From contig NZ_QQBJ01000026.1 of NCBI RefSeq assembly GCF_003347205.1, forward strand, positions 62,001 through 126,000: a stretch of 64,000 nucleotides of DNA, given 5' to 3'. How positions within the stretch are numbered: the stretch's first letter is position 1; the number at the start of each line of letters is the position of its first letter. Made by a program: the position numbers and the translations under genes. Of the stretch, positions 41,850 to 51,168 are shown piece by piece. Source of the stretch: Mycolicibacterium moriokaense (GTDB lineage Bacteria > Actinomycetota > Actinomycetes > Mycobacteriales > Mycobacteriaceae). The notes below the pieces were generated by a model that was not told the DNA's origin, ran no database searches, and worked only from the letters and a program-made list of their open reading frames with translations.

Positions 41850-43223
41850 GTGACCACCCCGGCCGTGGTGATCGCCGCGCCGTCGTCGGGTAGCGGAAAG
41901 ACCACGGTGGCAACGGGTCTGATCGGCGCGCTGCGGCGGGCGGGCCATCGGGTGGCGCCCTTCAAGGTCGGGCCCGACTACATCGACCCCGGCTATCACG
42001 CGCTGGCGGCGGGCAGGCCCGGCCGCAACCTCGACTCGGTGCTCGTCGGCGACGACCTGATCGGACCGCTGTACCGGCACGGAAGCGCCGGCTGCGATGT
42101 CGCGGTGGTCGAAGGCGTGATGGGCCTGTTCGACGGCCGCATCGACGGTGCGATGACCGGCCCCGCGGCCGGCTCCACCGCGCACGTGGCGGCGCTGCTC
42201 GGCGCGCCGGTCATTCTCGTGGTCGACGCCAAGGGTCAGAGCCACAGCATGGCCGCACTGCTGCACGGCTTCTCGACGTTCGACGATTCCACCCGGATAG
42301 CCGGGGTGATCCTCAACCGCGTCGGCTCACCGCGCCACGCCGACGTGCTCCGGCAAGCGTGCGAACACGCAGGCATCCCGCTACTGGGAGCGCTGCCGCG
42401 CAGCAGCGAATTGAGCGTGCCGTCACGGCATCTGGGCCTCGTCACCGCCGTCGAACACGGCGAGCGCGCCCGCGCCGCGGTGGAGTCGATGACCGAACTG
42501 GTCGCCGCACACGTCGACCTGCCCGGTGTCCTCGCCGTCGCGCGGGCGACCGTGGCGGCGCAGCCGTGGAGCCCGCAGGACGCCGTCGCAGACAGCCGCC
42601 CCGGACGCGCGACCGTCGCACTCGCCGCGGGCAAGGCGTTCAGCTTCTGCTACGCCGAACATCCCGAACTGCTGCGGGCCGCAGGCGCCGATGTCGTCGA
42701 GTTCGACCCGCTGACCGACCCGCTGCCTGCGGGCACCTCGGCGCTGGTGCTGCCCGGCGGGTTCCCGGAGGAGTTCGGCACCGAGCTGTCGGCCAACGAT
42801 CCCGTTCGGCGCCAGATCGCTGCGCTGGCGGCGGGCGGGGCACCCGTGCACGCCGAGTGCGCGGGCCTGACCTATCTGGTCGACGATCTCGACGGCTATC
42901 CGATGTGCGGGGCGCTCGCCGGCTCCGCGCGGTTCACCGACAAGCTGACACTGGCCTATCGCGAGGCCGCGGCGACCGTGGAGTCGTCGCTCTACTCGGC
43001 GGGCCAGCGCGCCGTTGGGCATGAATTCCATCGCACCGCAGTGACATTCGCGGACAGTTATCAGCCTGCCTGGGTCTACCGGGGCCGCGATGTCGCGGTG
43101 GTCTGCGACGGCGTCGTGCACGGCGGCGTGCATGCGAGCTACCTGCACACCCATCCGGCGGCCCGCCCGCAGGCGGTGACGCGCTTCGTCGCGGCCGCGT
43201 CAGCCTCTAGGCTCGCCGGGTGA
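41850..43223 (+). CDS. cobB: Cobyrinic acid a,c-diamide synthase
   Basis: A 457-residue amidotransferase with the same length I recall for M. tuberculosis CobB. The N-terminal ATP motif is IAAPSSGSGKTTVATGL, and the C-terminal glutaminase domain has the Cys in HAECAGLTYL and a late HASYLHTHP. It amidates the a and c side chains of (hydrogeno)byrinic acid. GTG 41850 is the start; its stop overlaps cysG by 4 nt. Confidence 0.95.
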   Translation: MTTPAVVIAAPSSGSGKTTVATGLIGALRRAGHRVAPFKVGPDYIDPGYHALAAGRPGRNLDSVLVGDDLIGPLYRHGSAGCDVAVVEGVMGLFDGRIDGAMTGPAAGSTAHVAALLGAPVILVVDAKGQSHSMAALLHGFSTFDDSTRIAGVILNRVGSPRHADVLRQACEHAGIPLLGALPRSSELSVPSRHLGLVTAVEHGERARAAVESMTELVAAHVDLPGVLAVARATVAAQPWSPQDAVADSRPGRATVALAAGKAFSFCYAEHPELLRAAGADVVEFDPLTDPLPAGTSALVLPGGFPEEFGTELSANDPVRRQIAALAAGGAPVHAECAGLTYLVDDLDGYPMCGALAGSARFTDKLTLAYREAAATVESSLYSAGQRAVGHEFHRTAVTFADSYQPAWVYRGRDVAVVCDGVVHGGVHASYLHTHPAARPQAVTRFVAAASASRLAG

Positions 43224-44437
43224 CTTCGCAGCCGGGCGGGACCTCAGACAACCCGTACCTCGTCGGCCTGCGACTGGCCGGCAAGAAGGTCGTCGTCGTC
43301 GGCGGCGGATCCGTGGCGCAGCGTCGACTGCCGCTGCTCGTCGCCACCGGGGCGCACGTTCACGTCATCTCCAGGTCGGCCACCCCGGCGGTCGAGGCCA
43401 TGGGCGGAATCACGTTGACGCTGCGACCTTTTCAAGAGGGAGATCTCGACGGCGCCTGGTATGTCATCGCCGCCACCGACGACGCCGACGTCAACGCCGC
43501 GGTGGTGGACGAGGCCGAGCGGCAGCGGATCTTCTGCGTGCGGGCCGACGCGGGTCGAGAGGGCACCGCGGTCACGCCCGCGACGTTCGAGTACGAAGGT
43601 CTGGCGGTCGGGGTACTCGCCGGCGGTGAGCATCGACGCTCGGCGGCCATCCGGTCGGCCATCCACGAGGCCTTTCAGCAGGGCCTGATCACCGGAGAGG
43701 CACCCGGCGTCGTGCACGGCGGCGTCGCTTTGGTCGGTGGCGGGCCCGGCGACCCCGAACTGATCACCGTGCGCGGCAGGAGGTTGCTGGCCAACGCCGA
43801 CGTGGTCGTCGCCGATCGACTCGCCCCACCGGAACTGCTGGCGGAACTGCCGCCGCACGTCGAGGTCATCGACGCGGCCAAGATCCCCTACGGCCGGGCG
43901 ATGGCCCAGGACGCGATCAACGCCGTGCTCATCGAACGGGCCAGGCAGGGCAAGTTCGTGGTGCGCCTGAAGGGGGGCGACCCGTTCGTGTTCGCGCGCG
44001 GCTACGAAGAGGTGATCGCGTGCACCGAAGCGGGGATTCCGGTCACCGTGGTGCCGGGTGTGACAAGTGCCATAGCGGTTCCCGCAATGGCGGGCGTTCC
44101 GGTCACCCATCGGGCCGTCACACACGAGTTCGTGGTGGTCAGCGGCCATGTTGCGCCGGGGCACCCCGAATCGTTAGTGAATTGGGATGCGCTGGCCACG
44201 ATGTCCGGCACGATCGTGTTGCTGATGGCCGTCGAGCGCATCGAACAATTCGCCGAGGTGCTGCTGGCGGGCGGACGACCTGCGGAAACGCCGGTCCTGG
44301 TGGTTCAGCACGGCACGACGTCCGCGCAACGAACCTTGCGCACCACGCTGCGCGACGCGCCCGAGCACATCCGGTCGGAGGGCGTCAGACCTCCCGCGAT
44401 CATCGTGATCGGCCCCGTGGCGGCCTTCGGCGGTTAA
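43220..44437 (+). CDS. cysG: Fused precorrin-2 dehydrogenase / uroporphyrinogen-III methyltransferase
   Basis: A 405-residue bifunctional enzyme. Residues about 15-150 are the NAD-dependent dehydrogenase/chelatase part (KVVVVGGGSVAQRRL). Residues about 165-400 are the SAM uroporphyrinogen-III C-methyltransferase (VGGGPGDPELITVRGRRLL, RLKGGDPFVFARG, VPGVTSAIAVPA). It starts tetrapyrroles toward siroheme and cobalamin. GTG 43220 overlaps cobB. The gene closes the cob cluster; an AT-rich promoter region for efpA follows. Confidence 0.94.
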   Translation: MTSQPGGTSDNPYLVGLRLAGKKVVVVGGGSVAQRRLPLLVATGAHVHVISRSATPAVEAMGGITLTLRPFQEGDLDGAWYVIAATDDADVNAAVVDEAERQRIFCVRADAGREGTAVTPATFEYEGLAVGVLAGGEHRRSAAIRSAIHEAFQQGLITGEAPGVVHGGVALVGGGPGDPELITVRGRRLLANADVVVADRLAPPELLAELPPHVEVIDAAKIPYGRAMAQDAINAVLIERARQGKFVVRLKGGDPFVFARGYEEVIACTEAGIPVTVVPGVTSAIAVPAMAGVPVTHRAVTHEFVVVSGHVAPGHPESLVNWDALATMSGTIVLLMAVERIEQFAEVLLAGGRPAETPVLVVQHGTTSAQRTLRTTLRDAPEHIRSEGVRPPAIIVIGPVAAFGG

Positions 44438-44470
44438 AGGGATCTTAAGATTACTGTAAGGTAACCACCC
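44438..44470 (+). promoter_or_regulatory. Short promoter gap before efpA
   Basis: Contains the perfect palindrome ATCTTAAGAT (44442-44451), within which TAAGAT (44446-44451) could be a -10 box; a start about 7 nt later leaves a leader of roughly 12 nt. The ends of the gap, GGTTA and TAACC (44432-44436, 44460-44464 approximately), also pair. A repressor site is possible. Confidence 0.4.
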
Positions 44471-46051
44471 ATGACGGCTCTCAACGACGCAGAGCGCGCC
44501 GCCATCCGACGTGACGCTGCGAGCGCCACCGCTCGGGCGCTCCCGGAGCAGGGAAAACCCTCCGCGGCAGCGAAAACCAGCAGGTACCCGGAATGGCTGC
44601 CCTCACGGCGCTTCATCGCAGCGGTCATCGCGATCGGCGGCATGCAGCTGCTGGCGACGATGGACAGCACGGTTGCCATCGTCGCGCTTCCTAAGATCCA
44701 GGACGAGCTGAGCCTGTCCGACGCGGGCCGCAGCTGGGTCATCACCGCCTACGTGCTGACCTTCGGCGGCCTGATGCTGCTGGGCGGGCGGCTGGGCGAC
44801 ACCATCGGCCGCAAACGGACGTTCATCGTCGGCGTCGCGCTGTTCACCATCGCCTCGATCCTGTGCGGCATCGCCTGGGACGAGACGACGCTGGTCGTCG
44901 CGCGACTGCTGCAGGGCGTCGGATCGGCGATCGCCTCACCCACGGGTCTGGCGCTGGTCGCGACGACGTTCCCGAAGGGACCTGCGCGCAACGCGGCGAC
45001 TGCCGTGTTCGGCGCCATGACGGCCGTCGGCTCGGTCATGGGCCTGGTCGTCGGTGGGGCGCTGACGGAGGTGTCCTGGCGGTGGGCGTTCCTGGTGAAC
45101 GTGCCGATCGGCCTGGTGATGATCTACCTGGCGCGCACCAGCCTGCGTGAGACGCACAAGGAGCGGATGAAGCTGGACGCGTCCGGCGCGATCCTGGCCA
45201 CCCTCGGCTGCACTGCAGCGGTGTTCGGCTTCTCGATGGGTCCCGAGCAGGGCTGGCTGTCACCCGTCACGCTGGTCTCGGTGGCCGCCGCGGGCGTGTT
45301 CTTCATCGCGTTCGTCATCGTCGAGCGCAGCGCCGAGAACCCGGTGGTGCCGTTCGAGTTGTTCAAAGACCGCAACCGGCTGGCCACCTTCGCCGCCATA
45401 TTCCTGGCCGGCGGGGTGCTGTTCACCCTGACCGTGTGCATCGGGCTCTACGTGCAGGACATCCTCGGCTACAGCGCGCTGCACGCGGGCATCGGCTTCA
45501 TCCCGTTCGTCATCGCGATGGGGATCGGGCTCGGCTTGTCGGCTCAGCTCGTGTCGACGTTCTCGCCGCGGGTGCTGACGATCGCGGGCGGTGTGCTGGT
45601 GCTCGGCGCCATGCTGTACGGCTCCACGCTCAATGCCGGCATCCCGTACTTTCCGAACCTCGTCATCCCGATCATGGTCGGCGGCTTGGGCATCGGCATG
45701 ATCGTCGTTCCCCTGACGCTGTCGGCGATCGCCGGCGTCGGCTTCGACCAGATCGGCCCCGTGTCGGCGATCGCGTTGATGCTGCAGAACCTCGGCGGGC
45801 CGCTGGTGCTCGCGGTGATCCAGGCCGTGATCACCTCGCGGACGCTGTATCTCGGCGGCACCACCGGGCCGGTGAAGAACATGGACTCGGTGCAGTTGCA
45901 CGCGCTGGATCAGGGCTACACCTACGGCCTGCTGTGGGTTGCGGCGGTCGCCGTGCTGGTCGGTGCGGTGGCGCTGTTCATCGGCTACACCGCGCAGCAG
46001 GTGGCGCATGCGCAGGAAGTCAAGGACGCGATCGACCACGGAGACCTGTAG
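44471..46051 (+). CDS. efpA: Multidrug efflux MFS transporter EfpA
   Basis: A 526-residue, 14-span DHA2-type drug/proton antiporter, nearly the length recalled for M. tuberculosis EfpA (530). A hydrophilic N-terminus of about 45 residues precedes helix 1. Helix 1 carries the D in MQLLATMDSTVAIVALP, and motif A is GGRLGDTIGRKR. The antiporter motif C region is GLVVGGALTEVSWRWAF. ATG 44471 is the start. The last codons and the stop are duplicated 30 nt downstream. Confidence 0.94.
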   Translation: MTALNDAERAAIRRDAASATARALPEQGKPSAAAKTSRYPEWLPSRRFIAAVIAIGGMQLLATMDSTVAIVALPKIQDELSLSDAGRSWVITAYVLTFGGLMLLGGRLGDTIGRKRTFIVGVALFTIASILCGIAWDETTLVVARLLQGVGSAIASPTGLALVATTFPKGPARNAATAVFGAMTAVGSVMGLVVGGALTEVSWRWAFLVNVPIGLVMIYLARTSLRETHKERMKLDASGAILATLGCTAAVFGFSMGPEQGWLSPVTLVSVAAAGVFFIAFVIVERSAENPVVPFELFKDRNRLATFAAIFLAGGVLFTLTVCIGLYVQDILGYSALHAGIGFIPFVIAMGIGLGLSAQLVSTFSPRVLTIAGGVLVLGAMLYGSTLNAGIPYFPNLVIPIMVGGLGIGMIVVPLTLSAIAGVGFDQIGPVSAIALMLQNLGGPLVLAVIQAVITSRTLYLGGTTGPVKNMDSVQLHALDQGYTYGLLWVAAVAVLVGAVALFIGYTAQQVAHAQEVKDAIDHGDL

Positions 46052-46086
46052 AGGTCGACATTGGACCACGGAGACCTGTAGGTCTC
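46034..46086. repeat. 18-bp direct repeat and hairpin at the efpA stop
   Basis: GACCACGGAGACCTGTAG occurs at 46034-46051 (ending in the efpA stop) and again at 46064-46081. The second copy continues into a perfect hairpin GAGACCT-GT-AGGTCTC (46071-46086). The first copy can form TCGACC...GGTCGA (46032-46058). A terminator or attenuator between the two pumps is possible. Confidence 0.75.
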
Positions 46087-46162
46087 TCGCGATTTGGGCG
46101 TGTTCCGTTGCGCTGACCGCAACTGAGCACGCCGAAACCGCCTCTGGGTAGGCTGGCGAGCC

Positions 46163-47701
46163 ATGTCTGCAGCGGGCGGTTCCGGCGACTCGACGGAGCA
46201 CTCCGCATCGCCCAAGCCGCACCTGACAACACACGTGCTGGGCATCGCGATCTTCGCGATCACCGGCATGCAATTGATGTCGACGCTCGACGGCACGATC
46301 GTCATCGTCGCGCTGCCGCGGCTGCAGGCCGAACTCGACCTCTCCGACCCCGCCAAGAGCTGGGTGATCACCGCATACGTGCTGGCTTTCGGTGGTCTGC
46401 TGCTGATCGGCGGACGCGTCGGCGATGCGATCGGGCACAAACGGGCATTCCTGTCCGGCGTCGGCGTGTTCACAATCGCGTCGCTGGTGTGCGGGCTGGC
46501 GACGGACGGCGTCACGCTGATCATCGCGCGCGCCGTGCAGGGCACCGGGGCGGCCATCGCGGCGCCGACCGGGCTGGCCCTGATCGCGACGACCTACGCC
46601 GTCGGTGATGCGCGCAACCGCGCGTTCGCGGTGTCGGCCGCCATGCAGGCCTCCGGTTCGGTGCTGGGGTTGGTGCTCGGCGGCGCGCTGACCGTCGTGT
46701 CGTGGCGGCTGGCGTTTCTGATCAACGTGCCGATCGGCATCCTCATCATCTGGATCGCCGTGACGCGGCTCGCGGAGACCACCCACGAGCGGCTCAAGCT
46801 CGACGTCAGCGGCGCCCTGCTGGCGACGCTGGCGTGCACGTCGGCGGTGCTGGTGTTCACGCAGGGGCCGCCGCGCGGCTGGATCGATCCGTTCGTGATC
46901 TGCGCCGGGGTGGCCGCGGTGGTCTTCCTCGCGGCGTTCCTGCTCGTCGAGCGCACCGCCGAACACCCGATCATCCCGTTCTCGGTGTTCGACAACCGCA
47001 GCCGCGTCATGACGTTCGTGTCGTTGTTCATGGCGGGCGGCGTGATGCTGACCGCCACCGTGATCATCGGGCTGTATGTGCAGGACGTGATGGGCTATTC
47101 CGCGTTGCGGGCCGGCGTCGCGTTCCTGCCGTTCGCCGGCGCGTTCGGGTTGGGCACGCTGCTCGCCACCCGAACGGCAGCGCTGATTTCGCCCCGGTGG
47201 CTGATCATCGGCTGCGGCACGCTGGTGCTCGCCGCCATGCTGTACGGCTCGACGCTGGACCGCACGATCTCCTACTTCCCCGACTTCGTCGTGCTGATTG
47301 TGGTGGGCGGCTTCGGGATTGGCGTGATCTCGGTGATCCTGCCGCTGTGCGCGGTGGCCGGCGTCGGTCCGCGTGAGATCGGGCCCGTATCGGCGATCCA
47401 GCTGATGGTCTACAACCTCGGCGGCCCGCTGGTGCTGGTGGTGATCCAGGCGGTGCAGACGTCGCGCACGTTGTATCTGGGCGGCACGACGGGGCCGGTC
47501 GCCGCCATGACACCCGCCCAGCTCGACGCTCTGGACGCCGGTTACACCTACTCGCTGCTGTGGGTCGCGGGGATCGCGGTGGTGGTGGGTGCGGCCGCGC
47601 TCGGCATCGGCTTCAGTGCGCGTCAGATCGCCGCCGCCCAGCACAACATCGAGGTGTTCGAAGCGGGGGAATTGGACGAGGGCGAGCGGTCGATAAGCTA
47701 G
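46163..47701 (+). CDS. Second EfpA-type MFS transporter
   Basis: A 512-residue paralogue of the preceding pump. Shared blocks are MQLMSTLDGTIVIVALP, LDLSDPAKSWVITAYVLAFG, ASPTG/AAPTGLALIATT, ISYFPDFVVLI and SRTLYLGGTTGPV. Motif A is GGRVGDAIGHKR. Its N-terminus is shorter. It starts at ATG 46163 and ends 6 nt before proS. I recall a single efpA at this place in M. tuberculosis, so this is a local tandem duplication with divergence. Confidence 0.92.
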   Translation: MSAAGGSGDSTEHSASPKPHLTTHVLGIAIFAITGMQLMSTLDGTIVIVALPRLQAELDLSDPAKSWVITAYVLAFGGLLLIGGRVGDAIGHKRAFLSGVGVFTIASLVCGLATDGVTLIIARAVQGTGAAIAAPTGLALIATTYAVGDARNRAFAVSAAMQASGSVLGLVLGGALTVVSWRLAFLINVPIGILIIWIAVTRLAETTHERLKLDVSGALLATLACTSAVLVFTQGPPRGWIDPFVICAGVAAVVFLAAFLLVERTAEHPIIPFSVFDNRSRVMTFVSLFMAGGVMLTATVIIGLYVQDVMGYSALRAGVAFLPFAGAFGLGTLLATRTAALISPRWLIIGCGTLVLAAMLYGSTLDRTISYFPDFVVLIVVGGFGIGVISVILPLCAVAGVGPREIGPVSAIQLMVYNLGGPLVLVVIQAVQTSRTLYLGGTTGPVAAMTPAQLDALDAGYTYSLLWVAGIAVVVGAAALGIGFSARQIAAAQHNIEVFEAGELDEGERSIS

Positions 47702-47707
47702 CGGGCT

Positions 47708-49453
47708 GTGATCACCCGCATGTCCGAGCTTTTCCTGCGCACGCTGCGCGACGACCCCGCTGACGCCGAAGTGCCCAGCCACAAGCTGCTGATCCGCGCC
47801 GGCTACGTCCGCCCGGTGGGACCCGGGCTGTACAGCTGGCTGCCGCTGGGGCTGCGGGTGCTGCGCAAGATCGAGAAGGTCATCCGCGACGAGATGAACG
47901 CGATCGGCGGGCAGGAGATCCTGTTTCCCGCGCTTCTTCCGCGCGGTCCGTACGAGACGACGAACCGCTGGACCGAATACGGCGACGGGGTGTTTCGACT
48001 CAAGGACCGCCGCGACAACGATTACCTACTAGGGCCCACCCACGAGGAGATGTTCGCGCTCACGGTGAAGGGGGAGTACAGCAGCTACAAGGACTTCCCT
48101 GTGCTGCTGTACCAGATCCAGACGAAGTACCGCGACGAGGCGCGACCGCGTGCCGGCATTCTGCGCGGCCGCGAGTTCGTCATGAAGGACTCCTACTCCT
48201 TCGATGTGGACGACGAGGGACTGCGGGCGGTCTACCTCCGCCATCGCGACGCCTACCAGCGCATGTTCGACAGGCTGGGCGTCCGCTACGTGATCGTCTC
48301 GGCGATGTCGGGCGCCATGGGTGGCAGCGCGTCGGAGGAGTTTCTGGCCGAGAGCGAGATCGGCGAGGACACGTTCGTGCGCTGCCTGGAGTCCGGGTAC
48401 GCCGCCAACGTGGAGGCGGTCGTGACGGCGGTGCCCGACGCCGTGCCGACCGACGGATTGCCGGAGGCGAAGGTGCACGACACCCCCGACACCCCGACCA
48501 TCGCCACGCTGGTGGACTGGGCCAACACCGTCGACCTCGGTCGTCGGGTCACCGCCGCCGACACGCTCAAGAACGTGCTGCTCAAGTTTCGCCAACCCGG
48601 CGGCGAATGGGAACTGCTGGCCGTCGGGGTGCCCGGCGATCGCGAAGTCGACGAGAAGCGCCTCGGGGCCGCGCTCGACCCGGCCGAATACGCGCTGCTC
48701 GACGACGCGGACTTTGCCAAGAACCCGTTCCTGGTGAAGGGTTATGTTGGCCCGAAAGCCCTGCGGGACAATGGTGTTCGCTACCTTGTCGACCCGCGGA
48801 TCGTCGACGGCACGGCGTGGATCACCGGCGCGGACGCGCCGAACAAGCACGTCGTCGGGCTGGTGATGGGCCGCGACTTCACCGCCGACGGCACCATCGA
48901 GGCCGCCGAGGTGCGCGACGGCGACCCGTCGCCCGACGGCGCCGGACAGCTGGTGTCCGCGCGCGGCATCGAGATCGGCCACATCTTCCAGCTGGGCCGC
49001 AAGTACACCGACGCGTTCGCGGTCGACGTGCTCGCTGAGGACGGCAAGCCCGTCCGGCCGACCATGGGCTCCTACGGCATCGGGGTGTCGCGGCTGGTTG
49101 CGGTCATCGCCGAGCAGCACCACGACCAACTCGGGCTGCGCTGGCCGTCGTCGGTGTCGCCGTTCGACGCGCACGTCGTTATCGCCAACAAGGACGACGC
49201 CGCCCGCGCGGGCGCCGATGCGCTGGCCGCCGAGTTGGACACCCTCGGCGTCGAGGTTCTGCTCGACGACCGAAAGTCCTCACCCGGCGTCAAGTTCAAG
49301 GACGCCGAACTGCTCGGGGTGCCGTGGATCGTCGTGGTCGGACGCGGCTGGGCCGACGGAGTGGTGGAACTGCGCAACCGGTTCAGCGGCGAAACCCGCG
49401 AGATCGCCGTCGACGGGGCTGCCGCCGCCATCGCGCAAGCTCTCACCTCTTAA
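47708..49453 (+). CDS. proS: Prolyl-tRNA synthetase
   Basis: A 581-residue class IIa enzyme of the bacterial type, nearly the same length as in M. tuberculosis. Motif 2 region [21 protein letters not shown]-like residues, motif 3 [13 protein letters not shown], an editing INS-type domain (about 225-380) and a C-terminal anticodon-binding domain are present. The GTG at 47708 reproduces the conserved start [20 protein letters not shown]. An intergenic repeat element follows. Confidence 0.97.
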   Translation: MITRMSELFLRTLRDDPADAEVPSHKLLIRAGYVRPVGPGLYSWLPLGLRVLRKIEKVIRDEMNAIGGQEILFPALLPRGPYETTNRWTEYGDGVFRLKDRRDNDYLLGPTHEEMFALTVKGEYSSYKDFPVLLYQIQTKYRDEARPRAGILRGREFVMKDSYSFDVDDEGLRAVYLRHRDAYQRMFDRLGVRYVIVSAMSGAMGGSASEEFLAESEIGEDTFVRCLESGYAANVEAVVTAVPDAVPTDGLPEAKVHDTPDTPTIATLVDWANTVDLGRRVTAADTLKNVLLKFRQPGGEWELLAVGVPGDREVDEKRLGAALDPAEYALLDDADFAKNPFLVKGYVGPKALRDNGVRYLVDPRIVDGTAWITGADAPNKHVVGLVMGRDFTADGTIEAAEVRDGDPSPDGAGQLVSARGIEIGHIFQLGRKYTDAFAVDVLAEDGKPVRPTMGSYGIGVSRLVAVIAEQHHDQLGLRWPSSVSPFDAHVVIANKDDAARAGADALAAELDTLGVEVLLDDRKSSPGVKFKDAELLGVPWIVVVGRGWADGVVELRNRFSGETREIAVDGAAAAIAQALTS

Positions 49454-49455
49454 CG

Positions 49456-49515
49456 GCGAGCAGGCGCTGCGGTACGGCTCTTCCTGCGGGTTTGCGGACT
49501 TTAGTGTCTGCTCGC
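49456..49515. repeat. Palindromic repeat element after proS (same family as 13497)
   Basis: GCGAGCAG (49456-49463) pairs with CTGCTCGC (49508-49515). Read on the minus strand, 49515-49490 gives GCGAGCAGAC followed by bases that agree with 13497-13522 at 23 of 26 positions. It lies between two convergent genes, where a bidirectional terminator would be expected. Confidence 0.7.
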
Positions 49516-49528
49516 GCAGGGAAGGTGA

Positions 49529-49999
49529 CTACTCGGAGCCGCCGGGGAAGGGGGCGGTGATCGGGGAGACGCCGAGCACCCGGTTCCATCGCGCGCCGGT
49601 GACGGCGGTCTGCGTCAAGGCCGTCACCGCGTAGGCACGCTCCTCGCTGGCGCCCGCCTGCTCCAGCACCGCCCGCCAGGCCACTGCGGTGTCCTCTTCC
49701 ATCCGAATCGCGAGGTTCGCGGCGTCGGTCGGGTTGTCCACCTGCATCGGTAACTGGTAGCCGGCGGCGGGTAACGGCGGCTGCACATCGCGGTCTTCGA
49801 GCATCTTCATCGCGGTTTCGCGGTGCTCTCGATGATCGGCCATCGCGGCGGCCACCAGGTCGTTCTGCGCCGGCGTCGAATGCGCCGACACCAGCCCGTA
49901 GCCGTAAATGACCGCGTGTTCGGTGGTGACGGCGTCGAAGAGCGCCGCGGCATCGGCGTCCGAGGGCCGGGTCGGCCCGGTCGATTCCGGTGACGTCAT
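49529..49999 (-). CDS. DUF4439 ferritin-like protein (Rv2844 type)
   Basis: A 156-residue four-helix protein (LFDAVTTEHAVIYGYGLV, MADHREHRETAMKMLED, IRMEEDTAVAWRAVL). The Glu and His positions (EH, HREHRE, EED) resemble the di-metal sites of ferritin-like folds, but binding is not shown. ATG 49999 overlaps the stop of the upstream lipoprotein gene (ATGA), so the pair is co-translated, as for Rv2843-Rv2844 in M. tuberculosis. Confidence 0.85.
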   Translation of the reverse strand: MTSPESTGPTRPSDADAAALFDAVTTEHAVIYGYGLVSAHSTPAQNDLVAAAMADHREHRETAMKMLEDRDVQPPLPAAGYQLPMQVDNPTDAANLAIRMEEDTAVAWRAVLEQAGASEERAYAVTALTQTAVTGARWNRVLGVSPITAPFPGGSE

Positions 50000-50505
50000 G
50001 CCAGCGCCACCTTGTAGGCGGCCGTGCACGACGCCGCGATCGAGCCCAGCAGCCCGGCGCGGTAGCCGGACATCTGGGCCGCCAACCGGCCGGCGCCGTC
50101 GGCCGACCCGCGTAGCGCCGCGGCGACATCCTTGGTGGACGGGGCGGCGGCCTGCGCGCTGCTGGTCGTCGTCGGGGTCGACGTCGAGGTGGTCGGCTCG
50201 CCCGTCATCCGGGCGATCTCCTCCGCCAGCGCCTCGGCGTGCTTCGACCGATCCGAGGACACGGCGGCCAGCGCGGGCCGCATCGCCGGCTTCGCGGTGG
50301 TGGCCGCGTCGCTGGCCAACTGGCTGTCACTGCGCGCCTGATCGAGTTGCGCCAACATGTCGTCGAGGCCCGCGGGCGGCGCGGGCTTGCCGCACGCAAC
50401 CGTGGTGACGCCCAGCGCCGCAACGGCCGCCGTGCCGAGCAGCATGCGGCGCCTGTTGACGACGGGGAGGGCACTCGGCACCCCGCCATAGTGCCATTGC
50501 TGCAT
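49996..50505 (-). CDS. Probable Tat lipoprotein (Rv2843 type)
   Basis: A 169-residue protein with a twin-arginine-like signal ([16 protein letters not shown]) and a lipobox TVAC near residue 38. The mature part is helical, Ala-rich and includes a Ser/Thr/Pro stretch ([12 protein letters not shown]). It is probably held on the outer face of the membrane and works with the ferritin-like partner. ATG 50505 or GTG 50481 could be the start; both retain the signal. It is divergent from rimP. Confidence 0.8.
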   Translation of the reverse strand: MQQWHYGGVPSALPVVNRRRMLLGTAAVAALGVTTVACGKPAPPAGLDDMLAQLDQARSDSQLASDAATTAKPAMRPALAAVSSDRSKHAEALAEEIARMTGEPTTSTSTPTTTSSAQAAAPSTKDVAAALRGSADGAGRLAAQMSGYRAGLLGSIAASCTAAYKVALA

Positions 50506-50610
50506 CCGGCACTGTGTATTCGCTGGGCACGGCCGCGAGATTGCAGTTCGTCAGTTGTTCACTGGCGTATCGTTGGCCACGTCGGCACAACTCAACATGA
50601 GGAGCTCGCC

Positions 50611-51168
50611 GTGGCATCGGATCCGCAGCTGCGGTCTGCGAGGTTGCCCTCGCAGCAGCAGGTGATCGAGCTGCTCGGTGACGAGTTCGCGCGTGCGGGA
50701 TACGAAATCGAGGACGTCGTCATCGACACCGGGGCGCGTCCGCCGCGCATCACCGTGATCGCCGACGGCGACGACGGCCTCGACCTCGACTCGATCGCCG
50801 CGCTGTCGCGTTCCGCCTCCGAACTGCTCGACTCGGCGGACTCGCCGAAATCCGGGTCGCCGTACGTCCTGGAGGTGACCTCGCCGGGAGTGGACCGGCC
50901 GCTGCGCACCGAGAAGCACTACCGGCGGGCCCGCGGCCGCAAGGTCGAGATGACCCTGTCCGACGGCTCGGAACTGATCGGCCGGCTCGGCGAAACGCGC
51001 AACGGCACCGTGGCCATCGTGGTCCCCGAGGGAGGTCGGGGAAACTACTCGGTCCGCGAACTGCCGCTCAGCGGCATCACCAAAGCCGTTGTACAGGTGG
51101 AATTCTCACCTCCAAACCAGCGCGAGCTCGAGCTGGCGGGCCAACCCGGGAAGGAGGCGCGAGCATGA
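50611..51168 (+). CDS. rimP: Ribosome maturation factor RimP
   Basis: Needed for 30S subunit maturation. 185 residues: [60 protein letters not shown], and a C-terminal SH3-like domain. GTG 50611 follows GAGGAG; residues before LPSQ are variable. Its stop overlaps nusA (ATGA). This is the first gene of the rimP-nusA-ylxR-infB-rbfA operon. Confidence 0.95.
   Translation: MASDPQLRSARLPSQQQVIELLGDEFARAGYEIEDVVIDTGARPPRITVIADGDDGLDLDSIAALSRSASELLDSADSPKSGSPYVLEVTSPGVDRPLRTEKHYRRARGRKVEMTLSDGSELIGRLGETRNGTVAIVVPEGGRGNYSVRELPLSGITKAVVQVEFSPPNQRELELAGQPGKEARA

Noticed and set aside
45260-47782. 840-residue open frame on the minus strand opposite the two EfpA-type genes
   Set aside because: Its composition (Arg/His/Gln/Asp-rich, no domains) is typical of a shadow of GC-rich coding DNA; the plus strand has two clear transporters.
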